Source: Trichobilharzia regenti
Taxonomy: Eukaryota; Platyhelminthes; Trematoda; Strigeidida; Schistosomatidae
DNA length: 64,000 nt
Assembly: GCA_944472135.2 (NCBI GenBank)
Contig: OX235262.1
Span: forward strand, 170,189,509-170,253,508
Reading direction: 5' to 3'
Shown here: one piece after another, positions 42,611 to 52,100 of the stretch
Position numbering within the stretch: the first letter of the stretch is position 1
Layout: each line of letters opens with the position of its first letter
Notes under the pieces: generated by a model
What the model was told of the DNA's origin: nothing
The model's database searches: none
Seen by the model: the letters and a program-made list of their open reading frames with translations, nothing else
Position numbers and translations under genes: made by a program

Positions 42611-42663
42611 GCAGCTGATGAGAAGCCAACGAAATCATAAATGATGGTATCATTTTATTTTGC
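42611..42663 (+). ncRNA. Small PLE hammerhead, second tail unit
   Basis: GCAGCTGATGAGAAGCCAAC, GAAATCATAAATGATGG and ATTTTATTTTGC. Core intact; stem I GCAG/TTGC contains a G-U in place of the G-C of the first unit. It lies 371 bp downstream of the unit at 42240, forming a tandem. Confidence 0.65.
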
Positions 42664-42689
42664 AGAAATCGCTGTTTTTTCTCGCTTTA

Positions 42690-43100
42690 TTCATAATCCA
42701 TATCAAGTGGAAGATAAAGCATACAGAAGATAAAATTCACCGTTATATGAGTCAGCGAGATGTGAAATGAGACTTTCACAGTTTTCATTATTTCATTAGT
42801 TTCCTAGATTTTGTGCCACTGTAGTAGTAATAGGAACTGACTGCTAGAATGACGGTGAAGAGTCCAAAATAACGTTTCTGCACAGTTACTGTTAAAAGTA
42901 AACGCCCATAATTATCTTAAAGGATAAAACAGACTGGAGAAAATCTTGCTGCTTTTATGAAACGCTTTTAGGATATGGGGCCATTGAGATTTTCAGATCT
43001 GTTCTGATTGTTATTGTAATTCACCGTTTAATTGAGTTCTTTAATGTCATTGAAGAAATTAAATAGAAAATATGACATTCAGTACATTTTTAGACCCTTT
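42690..43100. other. No gene recognised
   Basis: About 400 bp between the PLE and SINE1-B with no coding signal or shared repeat. Confidence 0.35.
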
Positions 43101-43112
43101 AAAATGATGTGG

Positions 43113-43339
43113 GTGCGTTGGTGGTATAGCGGTTAGGACGTTAGCCGACCATGCACATCGTTCGAGGTCCGACCCCCAGCCGACGCACTTCTACACCTCG
43201 CTGAGCCAGAAATAATGCTGGTAAAGAGGAAAGGTTGGGCATGAGGCTAACAACCTGATCCTGTAAAATAAACACTACTACAGAAACCTCAAGCCAATAG
43301 CTTGAAGCCCTATGTTCCGCTGGGGAATGTGAAGGGAAA
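43113..43339 (+). mobile_element. SINE1-B with TSD
   Basis: A 227-bp plus-strand copy flanked by exact AAAATGATGTGG (43101-43112, 43340-43351). Head GGTATAGCGGTTAGGACGTT; B-box region altered (GAGGTCCGACCCCCAG); RTE 5'-like block ATGAGGCTAACAACCTGATC; RTE 3'-like block GAAGCCCTATGTTCCGCTGG; short A tail. Confidence 0.85.
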
Positions 43340-43351
43340 AAAATGATGTGG

Positions 43352-44004
43352 CCTAATATTTTGCATGAGAGCCCTTCTTCCAACCGGTAGGTATCTTTTC
43401 TTCCTTCCGAACCTTCTGCGAAAGTGGGGCGAGGATGTCCGTTGAGGTTTCCGGTGCTGCAGTTGGAATTCCGTCCAGTCCTGCTGCTTATTCAAGAATT
43501 TGGCAGCTATCTGGAGTTCAAAACCTCCTCCTTTTTCTAATGATTGTTGTTAATTGACACTTCTTTGGCTATTCTCAATTTTGCAGGTAGATTTGTAGAA
43601 GATGGTGTTCAGTTCAAGACTGTTTTGAAGTTAAGTCACGGAGAGAGAGAGAGACCAATTTGCCAGTGTCTGTGTTATAAACTACATCACATGGAAAGTT
43701 TTCACACATTGAAGATTCATAATTTACGAATATTTTGGGTCACACTAGTTTCTGTTTTACTACCTTTCAGAAAACATTTGTACATCATCATCATGCGTCA
43801 TACGTTGCAATGTGTGATTTCATTAACGTTTATCTAAATAACACATAAGAAAAGTGTTTGCACTTTATGACGGTCATTCGAAGAGAAAAGAACGATGAAG
43901 TTCTTTTCCTGATGTGATGTGTGAACCGCAGAAAATGGAATTTTTCGGGGATTTTACGAAGTTTTGAGATTTGGCGTCATAAACATCAAATACCTACAGC
44001 GAAC
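43352..44004. other. No gene recognised
   Basis: About 650 bp with no identified repeat. A minus-strand frame over the SINE1-B border (43141-43383) is incidental. A GAGAGAGAGAGA run is at 43639. Confidence 0.35.
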
Positions 44005-44450
44005 CCACGAAGCCTGTAGACTGTCTACTGAGGGAACCTCTGTTGCCACACCCATCGGTACTAATAGTTCTTGAAACAGATGATAGTTCTCCACATGTAA
44101 AGCAGCCAATGTATGTTCCAGAAGTTTAGACATGCCTTCACTGAGGTTATAATTTTAACGTCACTCGGTGTAGTTGACAGTGAAAATGAGTTACTGCTGA
44201 GTATGACTGGTGTATGTATTAGGCAAAGAATGTGCCGCGGTGAAGTGGCAAATTTGCTGAAAAGACTATATGGATCTGCACCTACGCGTTGTAGACTAAA
44301 GTCTAGAATTTAAGAGTGTCTTGGTGATGGTAATAAGCATTTCAGTAATTTTATCACTGTAATTTAGATTCTGCTGTAAAGTGTTTTGCTGCTACAATAA
44401 GAGTGCTAAGTGTTTTCTTTGTCTTCAATTTCATACTACAAGTCACTAAT
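44005..44450 (+). repeat. Unnamed repeat X, plus copy
   Basis: Inverse partner of 33755-34215 (GACATGCCTTCACTGAGGTT, GAGTTACTGCTGAGTATGAC, TAAGCATTTCAGTAATTTTA, GAGTGCTAAGTGTTTTCTTT). It extends a little further left. The copies lie in unrelated flanks, so this is a dispersed repeat. Confidence 0.6.
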
Positions 44451-44565
44451 AGGTAGTATACATTGATATAATCTTATAATGTCATAATACACCTGTGTGG
44501 TTTGTCCAAATGACGCTTGTTAAAAGTGTTTTTGATGGGATTCGTAACAGAATTTGCAACGTAAT

Positions 44566-44955
44566 TGTTATGTACTAATCGAGTAGTTAATAGTCCTGAC
44601 ACGGAAAGAGGGAAATCAGAAGACCACCAGGTTTACGATGATACTTGTGTTTTCCAAACAAGGAAAATAAATGTCACACAAGTGTATGAGTGGAAGGGTA
44701 CGTAGAGTACGAAAAAGAATATGAACAAGAATGATAAAGCAAGAGTATATATGAAAATGGCTAATACACATGAACCAATAAGATAACGTCTTACCATGAT
44801 TGGTTTTAATGTCATGTGATAATAAGGTCATACATTGTTTACTTAGTTAGTGGACAGACAAAAGCATAATGTCAGTTATAATGGAATATCGATCCATAGA
44901 CACAGCAAAATATAACAGACTGTCAAAAACAAAACACACATCATGTGGATACATA
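44566..44955 (-). mobile_element. LTR, family II, minus copy
   Basis: Begins TGTTATGTACTAATCGAGTA and shares with 52208-52545 (inverse) the blocks AAGTATCATCG, TATATTTTGC, GGATCGATA and CCATTATAA. The right end is uncertain. The adjoining sequence shows no pol gene, so it is probably solo or truncated. Confidence 0.6.
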
Positions 44956-44989
44956 TCAGCAATGTAGATGAGTGTTGTGTTGTAGACTT

Positions 44990-45450
44990 TAGTGTGAGTT
45001 CATTGTTAGATATGGTTATTCTGGAATTTGTGCCCGGCCGAAACGTCACGTGACATGGTGTAAGATATGACAAGATATAATTCAACATTGCGAAAAAGAT
45101 TTTTGATTTAGAATTACAAATGGAACAAGTGAAATAGTTCCAGAAACAGTTCAAAGTGGAAATAGTAATGGTAACAATAATAACAACAGTAACCATAGTG
45201 ATGAGGGAAACAATGTAAAGACTAAACAAAAATAAATAAAAGCAAACATTTATCCCTCTACGGGCAAGACATATACAGGGATTGAACATACTTCTTTTGT
45301 TCACAAATGTTTGGTCTAAATTCCATAGATTCCGAAGGCCTCCGCTGTTTAGAACAAAGAAAACGCGATGAATTAGCATGAATTCGATGGATGATCTTGA
45401 AATAGTGGTCAGGGTTGGTAGATTCACTGAAATCAATCAATTGTTCTTAC
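44990..45450 (-). mobile_element. PLE GIY-YIG C-terminus and tail
   Basis: The minus-strand frame 45258-45440 ends KIIHRIHANSSRFLCSKQRR and FRPNICEQKKYVQSLYMS, equivalent to the FKVIYRI...LCVQKK.VQ.L end of PLEs. The tail near 45035-45050 has GCCCGGCCGAAACGTCACGT, resembling the hairpin-GAAACG element of PLE tails, but box 1 is not convincing. Confidence 0.6.
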
Positions 45451-45454
45451 ATTT

Positions 45455-45592
45455 GTTTTTAGGAGTTTGACCATGGATTAATAATAGTTAGAGAACCATT
45501 GAAAACCAGCCACAAGGAGTACTGGACAGCTGTTTCATCCTAGTTTTTTTGGGAACCATCGACAGTACGCACCCACTGAGGTTCCTACATTA
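45455..45592 (-). mobile_element. HHR-SINE2 fragment
   Basis: Minus-strand ribozyme half: GAGTACTGGACAGCTGTTTC is intact around the palindromic stem III, but the stem II loop region has a T expansion (TAGTTTTTTTGGGAACC) and box 1 reads TCGATGG, so the core is broken. Confidence 0.6.
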
Positions 45593-45619
45593 ACCTATCT
45601 GGAAGTTTGTTTTACAATG

Positions 45620-45785
45620 TCCAAAGATGGTTCCAGAGACCACTGCAGATTTGAAGAAGCGAGAAAACAAGTCACCGATAGCACTACAAAAGGTTCTACA
45701 AAAGGTATTGGTTTGTATAAAGAAAGACTGACTGCGACAGTTCTACAAATATGGGGGAATCCCCAAAGCTTGAACGTCCTGATTA
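45620..45785 (+). mobile_element. PLE fragment related to 3545-4873
   Basis: Plus-strand stretch matching the inverse of 3560-3700 (GACCACTGCAGATTTGAAGA, TTGGTTTGTATAAAGAAAGA). Short and non-coding. Confidence 0.5.
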
Positions 45786-45890
45786 ACAAATGAACGTGAG
45801 TACATATCACTGATTTATCATGCTTGATCTAATTTCCCGATTGTTTATATCTTCATATGGAAAAACTAACAAATGAATTACCATTGTCCC

Positions 45891-45893
<3 letters not shown>

Positions 45894-45940
<47 letters not shown>
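45894..45940. repeat. (TA)n microsatellite
   Basis: A pure run of about 23 TA units. Flanking 45786-46109 shows no gene. Confidence 0.9.
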
Positions 45941-45942
<2 letters not shown>

Positions 45943-46109
45943 CCATTGTATATTTCAGATATGTACATTATGCATATTCATTTATCTATGATCACGAACT
46001 TTAGACGAACATAATCACCAAAAATGTGATACAGAAGTACGTACTGTTTATAGTGTTTAATGAGTGTAAAGTAGACTAATAATAATAATAAGTCTGTAGT
46101 CAAATATTG

Positions 46110-46350
46110 ATCACAGTTCATGCAATTTTGTTTTAATGTCTATACACGAATCACATGACTGGACAAAGTTTTTAAAGACAAAATGTGTCTTTATCTATAC
46201 ATATATATTAATTTCCCTGAAGAAGTTCGGACCAGTTTACCGAACGAAATGTTTGAGTTATTTCTTTCAATTTCACTGAGATTTTACATGGATAATTTTT
46301 ACACATATCTACTTCTCAACCGATGCCCAATTATTGTGAAACTATTCTCG
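46110..46350 (+). mobile_element. PLE-type tail with hammerhead-like motif
   Basis: CCCTGAAGAAGTTCGGACCA then TTTACCGAACGAAATG (46219-46254): CTGAAGA box, one extra A, a perfect 6-bp stem GTTCGG/CCGAAC, and GAAA directly after the stem. The downstream TTTGAG...CTTTCAA could form stem III. Relatives at 5712 (plus) and 1930 (minus) keep the layout. The extra base is why I call it hammerhead-like rather than a hammerhead. Confidence 0.5.
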
Positions 46351-46439
46351 GATAAATCTTGACCACAGTCCATATCACCATAAAAGTAATAATAGTAATA
46401 CTAAGGCTTATAGATGTCCAAACCAAATTCACTTTTAAC

Positions 46440-46660
46440 AGTGTGAAACAATTTGGGCATTAGGTATATGATATTCATTATAATAAAGGTTTTTTTGTAT
46501 TTCCCAGTGAATGTATGAAAAACAAAACGATATTGTTGTTGTTGTTGTTTTTACTGGCGTTTCGCTACTTAATGCTGCTAATAGCTTTATCAGAGTGGCT
46601 ATATTAAACCAGAATTTACGAAATCTCAGCTTATATATAACAACTTAATCATCGTTTCTC
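46440..46660 (-). mobile_element. PLE (lineage F) tail
   Basis: On the minus strand this has CTGATAAAGCTATTAGCAGC ... AGTAGCGAAACGCCAGTAAA, a hairpin-GAAACG element in which the usual G of box 1 is A (CTGATAA). The same tail is at 63625-64000 (minus) and about 48125-48240 (plus). Non-coding. Confidence 0.55.
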
Positions 46661-47279
46661 AGCATGGGACCATTTTTGCATTGTCAAGTTGGACAGCTAG
46701 TAAAGATAACAAGATCAGATATAGATTGTTGGATTCTGGTTTAGTAACACATATTCATATGGAGGACTCATCGATCTGTGAAAGTAAGGACTGGCTTCAT
46801 AGCATTTTTTTCTCTTTGGCATGCTTTTCGATTAGTGCGTTACTTTTTACTGTGATATATAAAACCCTCATTTCTTTGTTGTTGCTCACCACGAAGTTCT
46901 GGAAATTATTACAATCCGTTTACTTTCGAACACTTAAACTGTGGATGTAATATCATCGACTACTAATACCTATAACAAAGTTTTGACATTTTGTGACTTT
47001 TAACAATAACTCATATCTATAATTGTATATATTGTTGGATTTATGTGTTCAAGTTGTCCCAAGGCAGTGTGTCTATAGTTTTGGTATCATTTTAGTTAAC
47101 TGTGCTGAACTGTATTGCATGTTGTTGTATTGTATCGTTGTTGTCACTTTTTGCTGTGAATTGTTTTCCTTTTGCTGGTGTTGTTCTGATTGTTTTATCC
47201 CTTGTTTTCCGATTTTAAGGGGAGCAACCCACAAGGTCGCTTCTCTCTAAACCTTATCTTAATGTAACAATTCCTTTCT
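46661..47279. other. No gene recognised
   Basis: The start (46661-46800) resembles the extreme right of the window (GGTAGAGATAACA-like), so it may be further PLE lineage F tail. The frame 46681-46950 is not convincing as a gene. 47000-47279 is T/G-rich without assignment. Confidence 0.35.
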
Positions 47280-47625
47280 CAGGCGTGAGGCTAGCAACCC
47301 CACCCTGTAAACAAAGTTGCTACAGAAACTTCAGCACGATTAATCTCTTTGCACCAAAAGAAAAAGTCTGCGTGGGGACATGGAACGTCCGTACTATGTA
47401 CGAGATTGGAAAAGCTGCCCAGATCGCAAACGAGATGAAAAGATACGGAATCCAAGTGCTGGGAATACATGAAAGCAGATGGAATGGGAGTGGACTCACC
47501 AAATTGTCAACGGGTGAGTCGGTGATCTACTCTGGTCACCCAGAAGATAACCATACGCACACCGACGGCGTGGCCATCATGATGTCACCAACTGAAACGA
47601 AGGCCCTGATGCAATGGTAGGCGAT
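47280..47625 (+). mobile_element. RTE 5' end with start of the AP-type endonuclease
   Basis: The only RTE 5' end seen. The leader has GTGAGGCTAGCAACCCCACC and TGCTACAGAAACTTCAGCAC; coding follows with KVCVGTWNVRTMYEIGKAAQ (the TWNVRT motif of APE-like endonucleases) and LGIHESRWNGSGL (the E of the E-SRW catalytic motif). It stops at 47618-47620 and is cut soon after. The leader block is also found inside SINE1-B. Confidence 0.8.
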
Positions 47626-47639
47626 TTCGTCCAGGATAA

Positions 47640-48240
47640 TGACCGCCAGATTCAACTCCAAAAGAAGGATAGTGTCAATTATACAATGGTTCCCGAAGCA
47701 AATAGAATTCCCAGAACCCATTAATGGTGAAGAAAGGAGATCTAGCTCCCCTATTGCGAAACACACTATAGCGACAGAACATAAAATTGACGTTTACACA
47801 TCTTCTAAACCTATATATAAAACGTATTTGGGGCGTATCCTAATGTTTGTGGGAGTCCTAGCTAGTGATTAGAAGTTTAAACCACCTTTATGAGTTCAAC
47901 AATAATTCGTCATCACATTAAACCTTCTTTGGTAAACTTTCTTCTGATAGACATTTAAAAAAAAGTATATTTGTAAAATTTATTTTCTCACCTCTTAACT
48001 CTTTATTAATTTCATATATATATGTACTCCTATGATAAGTCCGTGGCTGTGTGATCAGATTGGTCGAAATGTGTTATGGGCAAATACATATTACACGATT
48101 CAGATAAATTACGTCTTCTTATTGCTTTGTCTGAAGCTATTAAATAGCATTAAATAGCAAAACGTCAGTAAAAACAATATCGTTTTGTTTTTCATTGATT
48201 GGGAAATAAAAAAAACTTCATTATAATGAATACTAAGGCT
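47640..48240 (+). mobile_element. PLE (lineage F), endonuclease end and tail
   Basis: Plus strand: RRSSSPIAKHTIATEHKIDV, YKTYLGRILMF, then the tail with CACCTCTTAACTCTTTATTA, TACACGATTCAGATAAATTA and a CTGAAGC...TAGCAAAACGTCAGTAAAAA end. It continues directly behind the RTE 5' fragment. Related: 59801-60312 and 61655-62520. Bases 48241-48650 show nothing I can name. Confidence 0.65.
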
Positions 48241-48664
48241 TTATTTCAGACGACATGTGAACACATAGTACAGAAATTTTCAGCCTTCCGAAATATTTAC
48301 ATGTGAAGTAATCGTCTGAAGTATGTCATGTGACATAGTGTCATTGAATATGAAAAGGGAACCGACATTGTACACGTTTTTCTTCATTCCCTTCAAGAAT
48401 CGTGCAGCATTTCGTCGAAAGTTGTTAATTAAATGTGTTCGCAAGTTCATGTGTAGTGATCACTTGATATAACTGCACGATTGAAACAATAAGAAATGTT
48501 GACGAATTTAAGCAGCATTTCGGAGGATGAAAACTCTGTTAGCCAAGTGATTTAGACAGGCCACCGTACTATATATACTTCTTTTAATCATTATTGATGA
48601 AATGAAACAGATTGATGTACCGTACTATTGCAGTGTTTATTCTTGCTCTTTCAAACAGATTTTC

Positions 48665-48950
48665 AAATGTTGGTTTGTAGGGATTTGATTGATTACAGGA
48701 TTTCATCATGAGCTGACATTGGTTAGAGAACCATTAGAAAACCCGGGAGTACTGGACAACTGTTTCTTCAGCCTAGTTTGGGACTCTTCATCAGTACGCA
48801 CCCACCGGGATTCGGACCCAGGACCTTCTGGTTACGAAGCGAGCTTGTATACCATTAAGCCACTAGGACGAAACAGCTGTCCAGTACTCCCAGGTGGTTT
48901 TCCAATGGTTCTCTAATTGATGTCAGCTCATGATAAAATCCTGTTGTAAC
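48665..48950. mobile_element. HHR-SINE2 inverted pair, single insertion with TSD
   Basis: Flanked by exact CAAACAGATTTTC (48652-48664, 48951-48963). The left three quarters are a minus-strand unit: 3' end, ribozyme region (48742-48795), tRNA-like head (GGATTCGGACCCAGGACC, CATTAAGCCACT). At about 48868 it switches to a plus-strand unit that starts within the ribozyme (GACGAAACAGCTGTCC) and runs to the same 3' end (CTCATGATAAAATCCTG). Both outer ends are therefore the element 3' end, in opposite directions. Confidence 0.8.
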
Positions 48951-49147
48951 CAAACAGATTTTCTATTGGGCTTTTAATAGCTTTATATCTATATATGACC
49001 TTGAATTGAATTTTTTGATTTTCCCGTCGATTGATTGGACCAAAGTGTTCGGTCTCAGGTTGACATGTCAGCTTCTTTGTGCAGATGCTTCGACGATGTC
49101 TGGGGATTTGATTTGTATAAAATTGGTGGATGGTGACTAACAGTGGA

Positions 49148-49192
49148 ATCCAGGATGCGCATTTCGTCCTAATTGGGACTCGTCAGCTGGAT
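49148..49192 (-). ncRNA. Sm-alpha-type hammerhead ribozyme, intact core
   Basis: Minus strand ATCCAGCTGACGAGTCCCAA ... GGACGAAATGCGCATC/CTGGAT. Stem I ATCCAG/CTGGAT (6 bp), core CTGACGA, stem II GTCC/GGAC with a 6-base loop, GAAA, and stem III ATGCGCAT, a palindrome without room for a loop, so cleavage probably needs a dimer. Predicted cut after ...CATC. Confidence 0.85.
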
Positions 49193-49320
49193 GACCCGTT
49201 GCACAAAAGGTGGCTCTCGTGGTCCAAGTGGTCTAGTGGATAACGCTTTGGCGTTTGAAACTATGGACACTGGGTTCGAGCCTCGGTAGGAACATCATCA
49301 CTCACTGAGAAATGCAGGTA

Positions 49321-49367
49321 CATCTAGCTGACGAGTCCCAAATAGGACGAAATGCGCATCCTGGATT
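49321..49367 (+). ncRNA. Sm-alpha-type hammerhead ribozyme, intact core
   Basis: Plus strand ATCTAGCTGACGAGTCCCAA ... GGACGAAATGCGCATC/CTGGAT. Same elements as the minus copy 130 bp away; stem I ATCTAG/CTGGAT contains one U-G pair. The two face each other, so each could also pair with the other across the unit. Confidence 0.85.
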
Positions 49368-49409
49368 CCACTGCTAGTCACCATCTACCAATTGTATATA
49401 TATGACCTT

Positions 49410-49995
49410 ACTTAGAATTTGCATTTGTTGATTTCCTTTACACACTGCGAAGGTAGAAGTAAAATCTTGAGCGCATTTAATGCGGTCCACCAGTTCAGTT
49501 TGAGCAATAAGGTTAAAAAATGATAAGAATACCATATTGCTTTAGAAAAACACATTCAAGCAAACAATATTATTTTCAATTAGATCTAATATACATAACT
49601 TTACAAGAAAAATTTTAGATGTAAACCAGTCATGGTGTTTTGTCTATAGGATAATAAGATTGTGCATGTAAATTGTGCAATTAGTCATAATAGTAATAAT
49701 AATAATAATAATAACGGTTCTATCAATAATAAGGATGAAAAAGTGAGGCGAACTGTGATAGCATGAATAATGAAAAAACAGCATGATTAAACAAACAAAC
49801 GTTCAGGTAGACATAGTAGTCGATAAAGGCTAAGAAAAACAAATGAACCGATTACGTAATGCCAGATTGTAAGGGCAGTAAACGAAATACATTTTTAATG
49901 GAGGTGTGATAAGATTAAGAGGTGATAAGAGAGGGAGGGGTTGAAAATATAAGTAAGGAGTGGTGGAGAAGTCATCACTTAATTATGTCTTAATA
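49410..49995. other. AT-rich stretch, no gene recognised
   Basis: Probably the 3' flank of the minus-strand PLE at 50000: a TTTTCAATTAGATCTAATAT segment has a relative at 9625-9665. It contains an (AAT)n run near 49690-49712. No coding signal. Confidence 0.4.
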
Positions 49996-50111
49996 GGCCA
50001 ACAAAGTAGGGATAATGTCTGTACGAACTTCTTTTGAATGCATAGTTTAGGGGCTTAATAGTTCGAATGCCTGTCGCCTCAGCTGTGTGCAGTAGACAAA
50101 TACGAAATCTA

Positions 50112-50276
50112 CAATTGGTGGATGGTGGCTAGCAGTGGAATCCAGGATGCGCATTTCGTCCTATTTGGGACTCGTCAGCTGGATGTACCTGCATTTCTCA
50201 GTGAGTGATGATGTTCCCACTGAGGCTCGAACGCAGTACCCATAGTTTCAAACGCCAAAGCGATATCCACTAGACC
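50112..50276 (-). mobile_element. HHR-SINE1 monomer with TSD
   Basis: A 165-bp minus-strand unit, the simplest form of the family, flanked by exact ACGAAATCTA (50102-50111, 50277-50286) inside a PLE coding region. From its own 5' end: tRNA-like part (GTCTAGTGGATATCGC, B box GCGTTCGAGCC), then the hammerhead, then CACCATCCACCAATT. It shows that one monomer can insert alone and generate a TSD. Confidence 0.85.
50139..50183 (-). ncRNA. Sm-alpha-type hammerhead ribozyme, intact core
   Basis: Perfect stem I ATCCAG/CTGGAT, core CTGACGA, stem II GTCC/GGAC, loop CAAATA, GAAA, palindromic stem III ATGCGCAT. The cleanest copy in the window. Confidence 0.85.
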
Positions 50277-50888
50277 ACGAAATCTATTGGAAAGATTGGG
50301 TGAGATACGATGAATTACCTTGAAAGCTTTCGTTTTCTGCCCTACATGACCACTATGAACTAAACGTGACAAAATGGAGCTACGGATTATTTTTGTCAGT
50401 CCTTTGCCAAACCACCACGATGGAAGATGCTTACTAACACGTTGGCTAAGCTGTCTAGTAGGACGCCCAACATTACTGCCACCGTAGGTGCGGTTGAAGT
50501 GATGAATGCACATACCTCGTTTGTGCCCAAATCATTCGTCGGCTAGAGAATGACAAACACAGGTTTGCTGCGTAAAAACTTCTTCATATACTCCTAGAAA
50601 GTCTCTGGCACAAAATCTCACTTGACAAGTCACCATTAAATTGTAACTTAATAAGTAGAGGTTTTTTACGTGAAGTCATAGTCTCAGGTTTTCTCTCCGA
50701 TGAAACTAATCGGATAGCCCATCTCCATCAAGGAATCAACAATATATTCAGATTGCTTTGTTAATATTAGTGATGACACCGACAATAAGGAATGTAAATC
50801 ATCAACAGTAAATCCATACAAGGAAGGAACCTCGGAAGCCTTACGCAGAATTCTTAACAAGGCACGAATAAAAGTGGCTGGCATTCAA

Positions 50889-51430
50889 ACCACGCACAAA
50901 CTCAATTAGAAACAAGCTTTGTCGGTTAAAGGATCCTGTAGAGCCATTAAAACAAAACAATTTAGTTTATCTAATACCCTGCAATGATTGTGAGGTCAAA
51001 TACATAAAAACCTAGCTAAACCTAGATTGGTTGACCCGAATAAGATAAAAAATCTAGAGGGTAGTTCAGCTATAGCACTACATGCAGTTACACACAACCA
51101 TGCAATAGGATGGGATAGGATGACAGTTTTAAAATCTGATGTCACAGGGTATAGGGAGAGATTGATAACGGAAGCTTTGTTTATCGAATCAACTGCAAAT
51201 ACATGTAATAGGAATGATTCAACACCTGTCCCAGATATATGGAAAATTCTACTGCCCATACGACAAATAGGAGAAGACAGAAAACTATAAAAATCAAATC
51301 TCGAAGTCGTGTGACCAAAATTGATATGATTATGAACAATAAATTGTGTTCGAAACGTCATCCAGTATACAATACTGTTTCACTGTGTGATACATTTAAT
51401 AAACAAACTAATATGGAATTACAGATTGCT
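50889..51430 (+). mobile_element. PLE (lineage B), linker, GIY-YIG and tail
   Basis: Plus strand: RNKLCRLKDPVEPLKQNNLV, YLIPCNDCEVKYI (GIY-YIG start), GSSAIALHAVTHNHAIGWDR and ERLITEALFIESTANTCNRN. The tail contains ATATGATTATGAACAATAAA then GTTCGAAACGTC, a hairpin followed by GAAACG, with box 1 not matching a hammerhead. It ends near TTTAATAAACAAACTAATAT. Confidence 0.75.
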
Positions 51431-52100
51431 TTGCCTTTTTTAGGATATAATGTAATTTATCGTTTTCTCAGTACTTCCCATAATCTAGTGTATCAACGCC
51501 TTAAGCTTTTTTTAAAGATCAATATATGGGCAATGCTTAAAAGACAAATATAGGAGATATGAGGTTGGAGATTAGTCGCCGAAGCTGTGTCAGACACAAA
51601 TTCCTTTAATTCATTAACATTCATTTATCAACATTTCGGTGAGCAGCCATTTGCCTTGTATTGCGTAACTTCCCATTTAAATCTAACAACATGATGCAAC
51701 GGAATACATACAGCCTTTAGCTATCTTGTTTGTACAATATGAAGAATATAGACATCTGATAGTTCTTCTAGTAGATATACAGAAATGAAAATAGAATCAC
51801 CTTCTTTGATTTAATGTTGATAGCAGAAACAAATTCATTCAGACATCTATAAAACACAAAATAATTGAGCAAGGAATATCCTTTTCGATAATTTCCTCTT
51901 CTGCCTCTACAATTATATATGCGTGTTTATATACATGGAATTTTCTAGAATAGTAGTTAATAACAATATTAGTGTCTTTTAAATAATATCGATTTGTAGA
52001 GTAAGATCACAATGAAACTACAGTTCATTAAAGATGTTTAAATTATAATAATGAAGATATAATAGTGATATGTATCCACATATATATATATATATATGGT
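51431..52100. other. No gene recognised
   Basis: About 670 bp without assignment, except that 51870-51930 (CTTTTCGATAATTTCCTCTT) resembles the PLE tail at 54040-54080, so a remnant of that tail may be here. A (TA)n run ends the stretch near 52097. Confidence 0.35.

Larger units (their letters stand above)
41226..42680 (+). mobile_element. PLE (lineage E), inverted tail at the head, two tandem tails at the end
   Basis: 41226-41370 is a minus-strand tail piece with a hammerhead. The plus-strand body follows: RICSKEKLEEEFEFLENILK, RYPQRFINKYGRSEV (linker), LQLDYIGENIAAMINRRLS, degraded YIGR, and RLKPDLCVQNEAVISLSLPW. From about 42030 the tail begins; it has a hammerhead at 42240 and is followed by a second tail unit (GCATATATCGATCGATTGAT) with another at 42611. 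RT palm is missing. Confidence 0.8.
49003..49396. mobile_element. HHR-SINE1 inverted hammerhead pair, single insertion with TSD
   Basis: Flanked by exact TATATATGACCTT (48990-49002, 49397-49409). Same left arm as at 13406 (GATTTTCCCGTCGATTGATT), then a minus hammerhead, a plus tRNA-like head (GTGGTCCAAGTGGTCTAGTG; GGGTTCGAGCC) and a plus hammerhead with 3' tail CACTGCTAGTCACCATCTAC. Both ribozymes have intact cores. The middle inverted arm present at 13645-13720 is absent. Confidence 0.85.
50000..50888 (-). mobile_element. Penelope-like element, GIY-YIG and linker, pseudogene
   Basis: Minus strand: MEMGYPISFIGEKT (linker), a degraded GGSNVGRPTRQLSQRVSKHL (YIG core changed to NVG), then FKVIHRISPNLSNRF, and after the SINE the end HTAEATGIRTIKPLNYAFKR. 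An HHR-SINE1 sits inside (50112-50276). At 50888 it meets a plus-strand PLE of another lineage. Confidence 0.75.

Noticed and set aside
51300..51350. Hammerhead ribozyme in PLE lineage B tail (ATATGATTATGAAC...GTTCGAAACGTC)
   Set aside because: The hairpin and GAAA are present in all lineage B tails, but box 1 lacks the required G and C (TGATTAT instead of CTGANGA). I keep it only as a hairpin-GAAACG element.
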